Numbered from the stretch's first letter, positions 49,241-60,463 are shown. The stretch is DNA of 64,000 bases from Mycoplasmatota bacterium (GCA_018394295.1 CP074573.1:3042543-3106542), one strand, 5' to 3'. A program made the numbers and translations. The notes: generated from the sequence alone by a model not told the origin.

Positions 49241-49603
49241 ATGATTAATAAACCATCACGTAACGAAACTCGTAAAAAAAGACATTTACGTATTCGTCAA
49301 AAAATCTCAGGAACTCCTAACATGCCTCGTTTGAATGTGTTCCGTTCAGCTAGACACATTGAAGCACAATTAATTGATGATACAAAACAAGTAACATTAG
49401 TTAGTGCATCAACAAAAGAAAAAGAATTGAATGTAAAAAATGGTGGAAATATTGAAGCTGCAAAATTAATTGGAAAATTAATTGCAGAAAGAGCGCAAGA
49501 AAAAGATGTTAAAAAAATAATTTTTGACCGCGCTGGGTATTTATACCATGGACGTGTTAAAGCTATGGCAGAAGCTGCTCGTGAAGCAGGACTTGAATTT
49601 TAA
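49241..49603 (+). CDS. rplR: 50S ribosomal protein L18
   Basis: L18 binds 5S rRNA with L5. It has 120 residues: [34 protein letters not shown] and [20 protein letters not shown]. It begins behind AAAGGAG. Confidence 0.97.
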   Translation: MINKPSRNETRKKRHLRIRQKISGTPNMPRLNVFRSARHIEAQLIDDTKQVTLVSASTKEKELNVKNGGNIEAAKLIGKLIAERAQEKDVKKIIFDRAGYLYHGRVKAMAEAAREAGLEF

Positions 49604-49621
49604 TAGAAGGAGGGAAACTCA

Positions 49622-50125
49622 ATGCATCAATTTATAGATCCTAGCAATTTACAACTTGAAGAGCGTGTTGTTTCAATCAACCGTGTAACAAAAGTAGTTA
49701 AAGGTGGACGTCGTATGCGTTTTGCTGCTTTAGTAGTTGTTGGGGATAAAAATGGTCATGTTGGATTTGGTACTGGTAAAGCTAATGAAGTTCCTGATGC
49801 AATCAAAAAAGCAATTGAAGATGCTAAAAAGAACTTAATTAGTGTACCTATCATAAATACTACAATCCCTCATGCAGTTAATGGAATTTATGGTTCAGGA
49901 AACATCTTATTAAAACCTGCTGGAGCCGGTACCGGAGTTATCGCTGGTGGACCAGTTCGTGCTGTACTAGAGTTAGCAGGTGTTAAAGATATATTATCAA
50001 AATGTTTAGGTTCACGTTCAGCTATTAATGTGGTTCGTGCAACTATTGAAGGGTTAAAAGAATTACGCACTGCTGAAGATGTAGCTGCGTTAAGAGGAAA
50101 ATCTGTACAGGAAATTTTAGGATAA
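49622..50125 (+). CDS. rpsE: 30S ribosomal protein S5
   Basis: S5 takes part in mRNA unwinding and decoding fidelity. It has 167 residues. [20 protein letters not shown] is the N-terminal RNA-binding loop; [19 protein letters not shown] follows. The Shine-Dalgarno site is GAAGGAGG. Confidence 0.97.
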   Translation: MHQFIDPSNLQLEERVVSINRVTKVVKGGRRMRFAALVVVGDKNGHVGFGTGKANEVPDAIKKAIEDAKKNLISVPIINTTIPHAVNGIYGSGNILLKPAGAGTGVIAGGPVRAVLELAGVKDILSKCLGSRSAINVVRATIEGLKELRTAEDVAALRGKSVQEILG

Positions 50126-50140
50126 GGAGGGAATCTCCAA

Positions 50141-50323
50141 ATGGCTAACAATATTAAAATTACTTTAGTTAAAAGTTTGATTGGAGCAAGACCTGATGTA
50201 CGTAAAAACGCTGAATCTTTAGGACTTACTAAGGTAAATAGTTCAGTCGTGAAACAAGATACACCTACAATTCGTGGAATGATTAATAAGGTTTCATCTT
50301 TAGTTAAAGTAGAAGAAAAATAA
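50141..50323 (+). CDS. rpmD: 50S ribosomal protein L30
   Basis: This 60-residue L30 reads [20 protein letters not shown] near the start, then [21 protein letters not shown]. It sits between rpsE and rplO, as expected, behind AAGGAGG. Confidence 0.96.
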   Translation: MANNIKITLVKSLIGARPDVRKNAESLGLTKVNSSVVKQDTPTIRGMINKVSSLVKVEEK

Positions 50324-50340
50324 CAAGGAGGTGTCTCGCC

Positions 50341-50820
50341 GTGAAATTACATCAATTAGGATATAACGAAAATGGCGAAAAAGTCATTTTCCGTAAATCT
50401 AAAAAACGTCTTGGACGTGGTACTGGTTCAGGTTTAGGAAAAACTGCTGGTAAAGGTCACAAAGGTCAAAATGCACGTTCAGGTGGTGGTGTTCGCCCAG
50501 GATTTGAAGGTGGACAAACAACATTATTCAGACGTTTACCAAAACGTGGATTTACTAATTTTACTACGAAAAAATTTGTTTTAATAAATTTAGACTTATT
50601 AAGTCGTTTTGATGAAGAATCTGTAATTACACCAGAATTCTTAAATCAAAATAAAATAATTACAAATGCAGAATTAACAAAAGTTCAAAAAGGGAAGTTA
50701 GGTATTAAAGTATTAGGAAGTGGTGAACTTACTAAGAAACTTACAGTAAAAGCAACAAAATTTACTGCTTCTGCTGAAGAAAAAATAACTGCCATTGGTG
50801 GAAAAGTTGAGGTGATCTAA
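50341..50820 (+). CDS. rplO: 50S ribosomal protein L15
   Basis: L15 is a late-assembly 50S protein. It starts at GTG 50341 behind AAGGAGGTG and has 159 residues, slightly longer than Bacillus L15. [20 protein letters not shown] and the Gly-rich [11 protein letters not shown] mark it. Only one base separates it from secY. Confidence 0.96.
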   Translation: MKLHQLGYNENGEKVIFRKSKKRLGRGTGSGLGKTAGKGHKGQNARSGGGVRPGFEGGQTTLFRRLPKRGFTNFTTKKFVLINLDLLSRFDEESVITPEFLNQNKIITNAELTKVQKGKLGIKVLGSGELTKKLTVKATKFTASAEEKITAIGGKVEVI

Positions 50821-50821
50821 T

Positions 50822-52165
50822 GTGTTTAAAGCATTAGTACAAGCTTTTAAAAATAAAGACCTTAGAAAACGTATCTTCTTCACATTGTTTGCGTTTTTAA
50901 TCTTTAAATTAATGACGTTTATACCAATTCCATTGTCAGATCCAAGTGTATTAAAAAACTTGGAAGAGACAAGTTTATTAGGATTTGCTAATGCACTTTC
51001 AGGAGGAGCATTAAAACGTTTTTCAATCGTTGCTTTAGGGGTTAGCCCATACATTACCGCTTCGATTGTAATTCAGTTACTTCAAATGGATATTGTTCCA
51101 GTATTGTCTGAATGGTCTAAAGAGGGAGAAACTGGTAAACATAAAATTAAGTTAGTAACACGCTATTCTGCTTTAGTATTAGCATTTATTCAAGCTTTAG
51201 CGATGTCTATTGGATTTGATAAATTATATCATGGAACCCTTTTAGAACCATTTAATGTTACCCCTCTTATGTATACTTATATTGCTTTAGTTATGACAGC
51301 AGGTACTGCTGCAGTTTTATGGCTAGCTGACCAAATTACCGCTAAGGGAATTGGTAATGGTACATCTATGATTATTATGGCTGGTATCGTAGCAAGTTTC
51401 CCATACATGATTAGTGATTTATTTAAAAAATATATTGTGGGATTTAATGCAACAGCAAATCAATATAATAAAACAATTAAAGAATGGGTAATGGTTACAG
51501 ATCCAAAACAAGCATTAATATTTTTATTAGTTATTCTTGTAATGATTATAATTGTTATCGCAATCATTTTTATGCAAAATGCTACACGTAAAATACCGAT
51601 TCAATATGCAAATAGAGCAAATTCTGCAACACTTAAAGGTAAAAAAGATTCACATTTACCAATCAAATTGAATCCATCTGGTGTTATTCCAGTAATTTTT
51701 GCCTCATCATTATTAAGTTTACCGTTAACTATAGCATCGTTTACTACGAATATGAATTTAAAAAATACATTACAAAATTTGTTTAACTATAATCAACCGA
51801 TTGGATTTACATTATATGTATTATTAATTTTCTTATTCTCATTTTTCTATGCTTTCGTACAAGTTAGTCCAGAAAAGGTAGCTGAGAATTTAAGAAAACA
51901 AGGTTCTTATATACCTGGGGTTAGACCTGGTAAAGAAACAGAAAACTTTGTTTCTGGAGTTTTATTTAGAACAACCGTAATCGGTTCTACTTATTTGATG
52001 ATTGTTGCAATCTTACCAATTTTATTCTCAATATTTACAGACCTTCCAGGTTCAGTAAGAATCGGTGGAACAAGTTTACTAATTGTAGTTGGTGTTGCAC
52101 AAGAATTATTTAAACAAATTGAAACAAAATCAAAAGCCCAAAAATATAGTGGTTTCATTAAATAA
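50822..52165 (+). CDS. secY: Protein translocase subunit SecY
   Basis: SecY is the protein-conducting channel of the inner membrane. It starts at GTG 50822 behind GAGGTGATC within rplO and has 447 residues with ten predicted membrane helices. ALGVSPYITASIVIQLLQMD and the cytoplasmic C5 loop ENLRKQGSYIPGVRPGKET are well conserved. Its partner SecE, encoded at 24049, is unusually long. Confidence 0.97.
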   Translation: MFKALVQAFKNKDLRKRIFFTLFAFLIFKLMTFIPIPLSDPSVLKNLEETSLLGFANALSGGALKRFSIVALGVSPYITASIVIQLLQMDIVPVLSEWSKEGETGKHKIKLVTRYSALVLAFIQALAMSIGFDKLYHGTLLEPFNVTPLMYTYIALVMTAGTAAVLWLADQITAKGIGNGTSMIIMAGIVASFPYMISDLFKKYIVGFNATANQYNKTIKEWVMVTDPKQALIFLLVILVMIIIVIAIIFMQNATRKIPIQYANRANSATLKGKKDSHLPIKLNPSGVIPVIFASSLLSLPLTIASFTTNMNLKNTLQNLFNYNQPIGFTLYVLLIFLFSFFYAFVQVSPEKVAENLRKQGSYIPGVRPGKETENFVSGVLFRTTVIGSTYLMIVAILPILFSIFTDLPGSVRIGGTSLLIVVGVAQELFKQIETKSKAQKYSGFIK

Positions 52166-52839
<674 letters not shown>

Positions 52840-52840
<1 letters not shown>

Positions 52841-53586
52841 TGATTATATGCAAAACTCAACGCGAAATAGAAATTATGCGACAAGCAGGTCGTATAGTTG
52901 CCCTAACCCATGCAGAGTTAAAAAAGCATATAAAACCAGGGATTACTACAAAAGAATTAGACATAATTGCTGAGGAAGTAATCAGATCTAATCATGCTAT
53001 TCCTAGTTTTAAAGGTTATAATGGTTTTCCTGGAAGTATATGTGCTTCTGTAAATGAGGAGCTTGTTCATGGAATTCCAGGATCAAAAAAATTAAAAGAT
53101 GGTGACATTATTTCAATTGATATCGGTGCTGAATATAATGGATATCATGGAGACTCTGCTTGGAGTTTTCCTGTTGGTAAAGTATCAGAAAGTGCAAGAA
53201 AATTATTGACTGTTACAGAAAATTCGTTATATGAAGGTTTGAAAAAAGCTAAACCGGGTAACAGACTATTTGATATATCTCATGCTATTCAAAAACATGT
53301 TGAAAATAATGGATTTTCAATTGTTGAAGAATATGTCGGCCATGGAATAGGACAAGAACTTCATGAAGACCCACCTATTCCTAATTTTGGCCATCCAAAT
53401 CGTGGACCATTGTTGAAAAAAGGTATGGCATTGGCCATAGAACCTATGGTAAATCAAGGTAAAAGATTCGTCAGAGTCTTACCCGATAATTGGACTGTAG
53501 TTACAGCTGATAAAAAACTATGTGCTCATTTTGAGCATACGATAGTTATAACAGATAATGGTTACGAAATTTTAACACAGGTTTAA
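52840..53586 (+). CDS. map: Methionine aminopeptidase, type I
   Basis: The enzyme removes N-terminal Met from new proteins. It has 248 residues. Metal ligands lie in [19 protein letters not shown], in the [12 protein letters not shown] block, and near LAIEPMV and FEHTIVIT. It starts in the TAATG overlap with adk. Confidence 0.96.
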
Positions 53587-53608
53587 TGTGTTTAAGGAGG
53601 AGTTAACT

Positions 53609-53827
53609 ATGGCTAAACAAGATGTTATTGAAGTTGAAGCTGTTGTGGTTGAAACATTACCTAATGCAATGTTCAGAGTTGAATTAGAAAATGGTCACAA
53701 GATTTTGGCGCACGTTTCTGGTAAAATCCGCATGAATTACATACGCATTTTACCAGGAGATAAAGTGACAGTAGAATTGTCACCGTATGATTTAACACGT
53801 GGCCGTATCACTTATAGACATAAGTAA
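53609..53827 (+). CDS. infA: Translation initiation factor IF-1
   Basis: IF-1 occupies the A-site during initiation. I take ATG 53609 ([15 protein letters not shown]) behind AAGGAGGAG, 72 residues. It is an OB-fold protein with [19 protein letters not shown]. Confidence 0.97.
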   Translation: MAKQDVIEVEAVVVETLPNAMFRVELENGHKILAHVSGKIRMNYIRILPGDKVTVELSPYDLTRGRITYRHK

Positions 53828-53860
53828 CTATAAGCTCCCAAAAGATAAGGAGGTTTTTAA

Positions 53861-53977
<117 letters not shown>

Positions 53978-53997
53978 AAATTTAGGAGGTGCGGTTA

Positions 53998-54372
53998 ATG
54001 GCACGTATCGCAGGTATAGATATCCCACGTGAAAAACGAATTGTAATTTCATTGACTTACATATTCGGGATTGGGAGATCAAGAGCTGAACAAATTTTAA
54101 AAGAAGCCAATGTATCAGAAGATACACGTGTACGCGATTTAACAGAAGATGAATTAAACCGTATTCGTCGTTCAGTTGAGAATTATAAAGTTGAAGGTGA
54201 CCTACGACGTGAAGTATCATTAAATATTAAACGTTTAATGGAAATCGGTAGCTACCGTGGATTACGTCATCGTAGATCATTACCAGTACGTGGACAACGC
54301 TCTAAAACGAATGCTCGTACTAGAAAAGGTCCATCACGTACTGTTGCTAACAAGAAAAAAGCTACTAAGTAA
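53998..54372 (+). CDS. rpsM: 30S ribosomal protein S13
   Basis: S13 contacts P-site tRNA and forms head bridges. I take ATG 53998 ([14 protein letters not shown]), 124 residues, behind [27 protein letters not shown] and [17 protein letters not shown] are typical. Confidence 0.97.
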   Translation: MARIAGIDIPREKRIVISLTYIFGIGRSRAEQILKEANVSEDTRVRDLTEDELNRIRRSVENYKVEGDLRREVSLNIKRLMEIGSYRGLRHRRSLPVRGQRSKTNARTRKGPSRTVANKKKATK

Positions 54373-54391
54373 TAGCGAAGGAGGTTAAAAA

Positions 54392-54775
54392 ATGGCTAAA
54401 CAAGTACGTAAGCGTCGTGTGAAAAAAGATATTCCAGTTGGGGTAGCACATATTCATTCGACTTATAATAATACAATTGTTACTCTTACAGACGAAAGAG
54501 GAAATGCTATTGCATGGAGCAGTGCTGGTGCATTAGGATTTAAAGGGTCTCGTAAATCTACTCCGTTCGCTGCTCAAATGACTTCTGAAGCTGCTGCTAA
54601 AGCTGCAATGGAGCAAGGTATGCAAAGAGTTGAAGTATCTGTAAAAGGTCCTGGACCAGGGCGTGAAGCAGCTATCAGAGCGTTGCAAACTGCAGGATTA
54701 GATATTACATCTATTAAGGACGTTACACCTGTTCCTCATAACGGATGTCGTCCTCCAAAACGTCCTCGTGGATAA
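54392..54775 (+). CDS. rpsK: 30S ribosomal protein S11
   Basis: S11 lies on the 30S platform at the Shine-Dalgarno cleft. It has 127 residues with [18 protein letters not shown] and the C-terminal [15 protein letters not shown]. It begins behind GAAGGAGG. Confidence 0.97.
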   Translation: MAKQVRKRRVKKDIPVGVAHIHSTYNNTIVTLTDERGNAIAWSSAGALGFKGSRKSTPFAAQMTSEAAAKAAMEQGMQRVEVSVKGPGPGREAAIRALQTAGLDITSIKDVTPVPHNGCRPPKRPRG

Positions 54776-54840
54776 TCTATATCAGGAACTGTTGATAGAA
54801 AATCTAGGGGAAAACATAAATAAGGAGGGCTAATGCTATT

Positions 54841-55791
54841 ATGTTACGATTTGAGAAACCTAATGTTGGAATCGAAGAATATGCTAGAGATAAATATTAT
54901 GGCAAGTTTGTTATTGAACCATTAGAAAGAGGATATGGAATTACTTTAGGAAATGCATTAAGAAGAATTTTATTATCTTCATTACCAGGTTCTGCTGTAA
55001 CAACAATTAAAATTGAAGGTGTACAACACGAATTTAGTGCTATCACTGGCGTTGTTGAAGATGCAACAACTATTATTTTAAATTTAAAAAAATTAATTCT
55101 ACATATCGATTCTGATGACGATTATATTGAGAAAGTTTTAGAAATCCATGCAAATGGTGAAGGTGTTGTAACAGCTGCAGATATTGAACATGATGAACAA
55201 GTAACGATTATTAACCCTAAATTACATATTGCTACACTTTCAAAAGGTGGTAAACTAGATATGACCTTGATTGCCCGTCGAGGTAGTGGATATGTAAGTT
55301 CAAATGAAAATAAGAAGTTCAATCAAGAAATAGGGCAAATTGCTATTGATTCTATTTATACCCCTATTGAGCGAGTTCAGTATGAGGTTGAGAAAACACG
55401 TGTTGGTCAAGATGCTGATTATGATAAATTGATAATCGAAGTTTACACTAATGGTAGCATAGAACCCCAAGAAGCAATCGCCTTATCGTCAAAAATTTTA
55501 ATTGAACACTTAAATGTGTTTGTTGAATTAAATGATCGTGCAAAAATGGCTGAATTCATGATTGAAAGTGAAGAAGACAGCAAAAATAAAATCTTAGAAA
55601 TGAGTATTGAAGACTTAGATTTATCAGTTCGTTCATACAATTGTTTAAAACGTGCTGGTATTAACACTGTTCAAGAATTAGCAAATCAAACTGAAGAAGA
55701 TATGATGAAAGTACGTAATTTAGGTCGTAAATCATTAAAAGAAGTTAAAGATAAATTAAATGAATTAGGACTTTCATTACGTCGCAATTAA
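54841..55791 (+). CDS. rpoA: RNA polymerase alpha subunit
   Basis: This subunit dimerises to start RNAP assembly. It has 316 residues. The N-terminal domain has [21 protein letters not shown]. The C-terminal domain has [20 protein letters not shown] and [15 protein letters not shown], which bind UP elements and activators. It starts at ATG 54841 behind AAGGAGGG. Confidence 0.97.
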   Translation: MLRFEKPNVGIEEYARDKYYGKFVIEPLERGYGITLGNALRRILLSSLPGSAVTTIKIEGVQHEFSAITGVVEDATTIILNLKKLILHIDSDDDYIEKVLEIHANGEGVVTAADIEHDEQVTIINPKLHIATLSKGGKLDMTLIARRGSGYVSSNENKKFNQEIGQIAIDSIYTPIERVQYEVEKTRVGQDADYDKLIIEVYTNGSIEPQEAIALSSKILIEHLNVFVELNDRAKMAEFMIESEEDSKNKILEMSIEDLDLSVRSYNCLKRAGINTVQELANQTEEDMMKVRNLGRKSLKEVKDKLNELGLSLRRN

Positions 55792-55838
55792 TCATTTTCC
55801 GAATTTCACATAAATTTTGAAAGGAGGACCAGAGTACG

Positions 55839-56204
55839 ATGGCTAGAGGATATCGTAAATTAGGTCGAAGAAGTGATCATCGTAAACATATGTTACGAAA
55901 TTTAGTGACAGATTTAATCATTAATGAACGTATTACAACCACGGAAACTCGTGCAAAGGAAGTTCGTTCTATTGCTGAGAAAATGATTACTTTAGGTAAA
56001 CGTGGTGATTTACATGCACGTCGTCAAGTAGCAGCATATGTACGTAGAAAAGAAGCAAACGAGACACAAGATGCAATTCAAAAATTATTCTCTGATATTG
56101 CACCACGCTTCAAAGAACGCAATGGTGGATATACAAGAATATTAAAAGTAGGAACACGTCAAGGTGATGCTGCTCCTATGACTATTATTGAATTTGTAGA
56201 ATAA
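55839..56204 (+). CDS. rplQ: 50S ribosomal protein L17
   Basis: L17 is at the bottom of 50S near the tunnel exit. It has 121 residues: [20 protein letters not shown] and [18 protein letters not shown]. It ends the long ribosomal operon and is followed by a terminator. Confidence 0.97.
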   Translation: MARGYRKLGRRSDHRKHMLRNLVTDLIINERITTTETRAKEVRSIAEKMITLGKRGDLHARRQVAAYVRRKEANETQDAIQKLFSDIAPRFKERNGGYTRILKVGTRQGDAAPMTIIEFVE

Positions 56205-56213
56205 CAAAAAGAT

Positions 56214-56257
56214 GGGGACATGTGATAACTTTTTTATCACTTGTCCTCTATTTTTAA
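56214..56257 (+). terminator. Terminator after rplQ
   Basis: GGACATGTGATA and TATCACTTGTCC pair with one T-T mismatch, followed by TCTATTTTT. It separates the ribosomal operon from the NusG-II/ECF genes. Confidence 0.8.
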
Positions 56258-56337
56258 ATTATTTGATTAAGTAAGGAAATAAAAAATTATTTTTTTATTT
56301 AATGAAACAATTGACAGTGTTATTATAGAGAAAAATT

Positions 56338-56346
56338 TGATATAAT
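56338..56346 (+). promoter_or_regulatory. Extended -10 promoter for the NusG-II/ECF unit
   Basis: TGA plus TATAAT (56341-56346) lies about 30 bases before the start codon. A perfect TTGACA at 56311 is 24 bases upstream, too far to be its usual partner. Confidence 0.55.
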
Positions 56347-56377
56347 GGATATGCTGTAATGAAAAAGAGGTGATTTA

Positions 56378-56755
56378 ATGAAAAAAGGGGATTTATATAT
56401 TGGTCTTGTGGCGATTATTATTATGATGATAATCGGTATTGGGTATAAACTATATTTAAGTAATATTGGAAATGAAAGATATGTTAATGTATATATAGAT
56501 AGAAAACTAGTGCATTCTGTTAAATTAACGAATTCAGTAGATAAAAAAATTACAATAAATAACGATTATGGTTATAATTTAATTTATATACACGATAATG
56601 GTGTAGAAGTAATAGATGCTGATTGTCCAAATAAAGATGATGTTAGACAAGGTTTTGTTCGTATGCCTGGAGTTCCTATTATTTGTCTACCACATCATTT
56701 AAAAGTAGTTATTGAAGGAGAAAATTCAGTTTCAGATTTTGACGCCATTACTTAG
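56378..56755 (+). CDS. NusG domain II-containing membrane-anchored protein
   Basis: This 125-residue protein has one N-terminal membrane helix (about 8-29) and an extracellular domain. DADCPNKDDVRQGFV and PGVPIICLPHHLKVVI correspond to the CP...C..G and ICLPn.L signatures of the NusG_II family. Such proteins often neighbour transporters and membrane-bound electron-transfer genes; function is unknown. It begins behind AAGAGGTGA and sits 11 bases before ecfA1, so it is probably co-transcribed with the ECF genes. Confidence 0.75.
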   Translation: MKKGDLYIGLVAIIIMMIIGIGYKLYLSNIGNERYVNVYIDRKLVHSVKLTNSVDKKITINNDYGYNLIYIHDNGVEVIDADCPNKDDVRQGFVRMPGVPIICLPHHLKVVIEGENSVSDFDAIT

Positions 56756-56766
56756 GAGGAAACATT

Positions 56767-57600
56767 ATGAATCATCCAATTATTAAAGTTAATGATCTAT
56801 ACTTTAGTTATGATAATAAAAATTTAGCAATTAATAAATTATCATTGGAAATTTATGAACGTGAGTGGGTTTGTATATTAGGCCATAATGGGTCTGGAAA
56901 ATCTACGTTATCGAAATTAATTATCGGTTTATTAGTTCCTTTAAAAGGGACAGTTGAAGTAAACGATAAAGTATTAAGTGAAGATACCGTTTATGATATA
57001 AGAAGAGATATTGGAATAGTATTCCAAAATCCAGACAATCAATTTGTTGGGTCTACCGTGTTAGACGATATCGCATTTGGGATGGAAAACCAACAAATAA
57101 GTCGTAAAGAAATGAAAAATAGAATCGATAAATTTATTAAGAAAGTAAAAATGCAAGATTTTTTATCATCTGAACCTCATATGTTATCTGGAGGACAGAA
57201 ACAACGTGTGGCAATCGCCGGGGCACTTGCACTAGATTCAAAAGTATTATTTCTTGATGAATCAACTTCAATGTTAGATCCACAAGGTAGAGATGATATT
57301 GTTTCACTTATTAAAGAATTGAAAACTGATGGTGAAAAAACCATTGTATCAATAACGCATGACATTAATGAAGCAATGCTTGCCGATCGAATTATTGTTA
57401 TGAAGAATGGGCAAGTGGTGGCTTCTGGACTACCTGAAGACATTTTACAAGATGAAGCATTGATGAAAGATTGTGGATTAGATATCCCCATGACTGTCAA
57501 GCTTTCAAATAAACTTAAAGATTATGATATCTTTGACAAGCTATATGTTAAAGAGGAAGATTTGGTGAATTCATTATGGGAATACAATTTGAAAAAGTAA
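56767..57600 (+). CDS. ecfA1: Energy-coupling factor transporter ATPase EcfA1
   Basis: This is one of two ATPases of the shared ECF module that powers vitamin uptake. It has 277 residues. Walker A is GHNGSGKST, the Q-loop is FQNPDNQFVGSTV, the signature is LSGGQKQR, and Walker B is VLFLDESTSMLDP. It overlaps ecfA2 by 25 bases, indicating coupled translation. No S-component is in the window. Confidence 0.94.
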   Translation: MNHPIIKVNDLYFSYDNKNLAINKLSLEIYEREWVCILGHNGSGKSTLSKLIIGLLVPLKGTVEVNDKVLSEDTVYDIRRDIGIVFQNPDNQFVGSTVLDDIAFGMENQQISRKEMKNRIDKFIKKVKMQDFLSSEPHMLSGGQKQRVAIAGALALDSKVLFLDESTSMLDPQGRDDIVSLIKELKTDGEKTIVSITHDINEAMLADRIIVMKNGQVVASGLPEDILQDEALMKDCGLDIPMTVKLSNKLKDYDIFDKLYVKEEDLVNSLWEYNLKK

Positions 57601-58448
57601 ATTTTAGATATGCTGAAGGTTCTGTAAGAGAACATGCTGCATTAATTGATATTGATTTAAATATTGAATTAGGTAGTTATGTTGCCGTCATTGGTCATAC
57701 AGGTTCAGGTAAATCAACCCTTATTCAACATATGAATGCTTTATTACTACCTAATAGTGGTACCATTAATATATTTGATAAAAAAGTAATTGGTGGCAAG
57801 AAAAATAAAGGCATTAATTCAATAAGAAAAAGAGTTGGACTAGTATTTCAATTTCCTGAATATCAATTATTTGAAGAAACAGTAGAAAAAGATATCATGT
57901 TTGGACCGATGAATTTTGGTGTATCAAAAGATGAAGCATCAAAAAAAGCACATGAAGTGATTAATTTAGTTGGTCTTGATGATGAGTTTTTAACTCGTTC
58001 TCCACTAAATCTAAGTGGTGGTCAAATGAGACGTGTGGCGATAGCAGGGATTTTAGCAATGGACCCTCAAGTCTTAGTCCTAGATGAACCAACGGCAGGT
58101 TTAGACCCATCAGGTCAAAAAGAAATGATGGAGATGTTTAATAATCTTTATGAAAACCATCAAAAAACAATTATCTTAATTACACATGATATGAATTATG
58201 TAGCCCAATATGCTAAAAGGGTCATTGTTATGGACCATGGGAAGTTAGTTTTTGATGGGAAGCCAATGGAGTTGTTTTCACAAAAAGATTTATTAACAAA
58301 ATATCAACTTGATTTTCCAGATATTACAAAGATGATTTATCATATTGAAAATAAATTAGGGATAACTTTAGATAAAAAGATTAAAACAGTTGATGAATTA
58401 TCCCAAGCAATTGTGGAAGCAATAGGTGGTGAACCTCATGTTAGATAA
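57576..58448 (+). CDS. ecfA2: Energy-coupling factor transporter ATPase EcfA2
   Basis: This is the second ECF ATPase, 290 residues. Walker A is GHTGSGKST, the Q-loop is FQFPEYQLFEETV, the signature is LSGGQMRR, and Walker B is VLVLDEPTAGLDP. The start codon ATG 57576 is inside ecfA1. The tail overlaps ecfT by 11 bases. Confidence 0.95.
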   Translation: MGIQFEKVNFRYAEGSVREHAALIDIDLNIELGSYVAVIGHTGSGKSTLIQHMNALLLPNSGTINIFDKKVIGGKKNKGINSIRKRVGLVFQFPEYQLFEETVEKDIMFGPMNFGVSKDEASKKAHEVINLVGLDDEFLTRSPLNLSGGQMRRVAIAGILAMDPQVLVLDEPTAGLDPSGQKEMMEMFNNLYENHQKTIILITHDMNYVAQYAKRVIVMDHGKLVFDGKPMELFSQKDLLTKYQLDFPDITKMIYHIENKLGITLDKKIKTVDELSQAIVEAIGGEPHVR

Positions 58449-59421
58449 TATAAAATTAGGTCAATATTTATATGGGGATTCATGGTATTACCGATTAGAC
58501 CCACGTGCTAAATTGGTGATGTCTACGTTTTTTATTGTAGTTATCTTTTTAGCGAATAACTGGGTTACATACTTAGGAGCATTTGTCTTTACTTTATTTA
58601 TAATATTAACTAGTGGAGTTTCATTGAAGTTTTTTATACGTAGTATAAAACCCATATTTTTCTTAATGTTGTTAACGTTCTTTTTGAACTTGTTTTTTTA
58701 TAAAACAGGGGATCCATTTCCACCATTACGTATTTCACTCAATAAAATTATTGTTGGAATTTATGGAATTATAATTATTTTGTTAATCATATTAAGAATA
58801 ATTAAAAAAATTGATAAGTATATTTCCGGGAAAATTATTAAATTTTCGACACTCATATTCATAATCATAAACATCTTAATTGTGTATTTCTACAAAAGTG
58901 AACAAATAACGTGGACATTTAATTGGATAGTATATAAAAACGCTGTGATGACTAGTGGGTTTATTATATTACGATTAGTTTTAATTATTTCATTTTCATC
59001 TTTACTAACTTTTACAACGAAACCTACTGATTTAACATTAGCAATAGAACGTGTTTTAGGTCCACTAAAAATAATAAAATTACCAGTTTCAGAATTAGCT
59101 TTAATGATTTCTATTGCTTTACGTTTTATTCCAACTTTATTAGAAGAAACACAGAAAATCTTAAAAGCACAGACCTCACGAGGAGCTGATTTTACAGAAG
59201 GAAATATAAAAGATAAAATAATTCAAATCATTTCTCTCCTTATTCCAATGTTTATTATTTCCTTTAAACGGGCTGAGGATTTAGCCAATGCGATGGAAGC
59301 AAGAGGGTATGTACCAGGTAAGAAAAGAACAAGTTTTAGAGAACTCAAATGGCACCTTAGAGATACATTGTATGTCTCAAGTTTTCTTATATTAGTGAGT
59401 TATTTTATATATTTTGGATAA
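58438..59421 (+). CDS. ecfT: Energy-coupling factor transmembrane protein EcfT with insertion
   Basis: EcfT couples the ATPases to substrate-binding S-components. I take ATG 58438 (MLDNIKLGQYLYG), 327 residues, against about 265 in Bacillus. YYRLDPRAKL (17-25) is the N-terminal signature, and SRGADF (247-252) and EARGY (287-291) are the coupling motifs. An extra stretch around residues 102-160, containing two further hydrophobic segments, accounts for the added length. The gene overlaps ecfA2. Confidence 0.92.
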   Translation: MLDNIKLGQYLYGDSWYYRLDPRAKLVMSTFFIVVIFLANNWVTYLGAFVFTLFIILTSGVSLKFFIRSIKPIFFLMLLTFFLNLFFYKTGDPFPPLRISLNKIIVGIYGIIIILLIILRIIKKIDKYISGKIIKFSTLIFIIINILIVYFYKSEQITWTFNWIVYKNAVMTSGFIILRLVLIISFSSLLTFTTKPTDLTLAIERVLGPLKIIKLPVSELALMISIALRFIPTLLEETQKILKAQTSRGADFTEGNIKDKIIQIISLLIPMFIISFKRAEDLANAMEARGYVPGKKRTSFRELKWHLRDTLYVSSFLILVSYFIYFG

Positions 59422-59435
59422 ATGGAAGTGAAACT

Positions 59436-60170
59436 ATGTCGTATCGAATTAAATGTATTGTCTCTTATGATGGTTGTAGGTTTTCAGGATATCAGCGACA
59501 AATAAAAGAGAGAACCGTTCAAGCTGAAATTGAAAAAGCATTAAAAATAATTCATAAATACCCGATAACAATTCATTCAGCTGGTCGGACAGACGCTTTT
59601 GTTCATGCATTGGGGCAAGTATTTCATTTTGATACTGAATTAGATATTAAAAATCAGAATTGGAAAAGAGCCATTAATTCCATTTTACCTAAAGATATTT
59701 ATATTAAAGAGGTTGAAATAGTTACCGAAGATTTTCATGCTCGATTTAGTGCTAAAAGAAAAGAATATCGTTATTATATTTCCTTAGATGAATATAATCC
59801 GATTAGAAGTGGATATGTGTGTTTTATTAATCGAACAATAGATGTTAATAAAATGAAACAAGCGTTAAAACTTTTTGAAGGGACGCATGATTTTACGAGC
59901 TTTTCATCCGGTCAACATGTTAATAAAAATAAAGTAAGAACGATTTATGAAACACAGATAAATGTTAAAGATAAGGAGTTAGAATTTGTTTTTATAGGAA
60001 ATGGATTTTTACGTTATCAGATTCGGATTATGATGGGAACTATCATTGAAATAGGATTAGGTAAAAAAGATATTGATGTTATTAACTATTTGTTTGGGCA
60101 TAAAGATCGTGCTAAAGCGCGATATACTGCAGAACCACAAGGATTATATTTATGTAAAGTTGACTATTGA
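59436..60170 (+). CDS. truA: tRNA pseudouridine(38-40) synthase TruA
   Basis: TruA makes pseudouridine in the anticodon arm of tRNA. It has 244 residues. SAGRTDAFVHALGQ carries the catalytic Asp53. FSAKRKEYRYYI and GNGFLRYQIRIMMGTIIEIG are later family motifs. It follows ecfT after 14 bases, as in Bacillota. The usual next genes rplM-rpsI are not here. Confidence 0.96.
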   Translation: MSYRIKCIVSYDGCRFSGYQRQIKERTVQAEIEKALKIIHKYPITIHSAGRTDAFVHALGQVFHFDTELDIKNQNWKRAINSILPKDIYIKEVEIVTEDFHARFSAKRKEYRYYISLDEYNPIRSGYVCFINRTIDVNKMKQALKLFEGTHDFTSFSSGQHVNKNKVRTIYETQINVKDKELEFVFIGNGFLRYQIRIMMGTIIEIGLGKKDIDVINYLFGHKDRAKARYTAEPQGLYLCKVDY

Positions 60171-60185
60171 AACTTATATATAATG

Positions 60186-60221
60186 AAGAATGTATCTTAA
60201 ATTTTGATATATTCTTTTTTT
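60186..60221 (+). terminator. Terminator of truA
   Basis: AAGAATGTATC (60186-60196) pairs with GATATATTCTT (60206-60216) with one G-U pair, followed by a T-run. The rest of the gap to 60398 is AT-rich with no gene seen. Confidence 0.75.
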
Positions 60222-60397
60222 ATAGGTTATTGATTATAAGTTTATTAATAAACAATGTTTCATCATTAACTTCATTTGTTAATTATTGAGGATGAATTAG
60301 TAGCTAGTAAATCTAAACATAATCAAATTTTTCCTTTTGTATATTATTATCTATGTCGAAAGATTGATTTTGTTGGTTATTTAGTATAAATATACAA

Positions 60398-60426
60398 TTG
60401 TTTTTTTAGTATCTGAATTATATAAT
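60398..60426 (+). promoter_or_regulatory. Promoter for the amidohydrolase
   Basis: TTGTTT (60398-60403) and TATAAT (60421-60426) are 17 bases apart. Confidence 0.6.
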
Positions 60427-60463
60427 AATTATAGATTAGTTAAAATATAAGGAGTTAAAGTGT

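Noticed and set aside
56311-56346. TTGACA at 56311 as the -35 of the TATAAT at 56341
   Set aside because: The spacing is 24 bases; the -10 is better read as an extended -10 acting without this -35.
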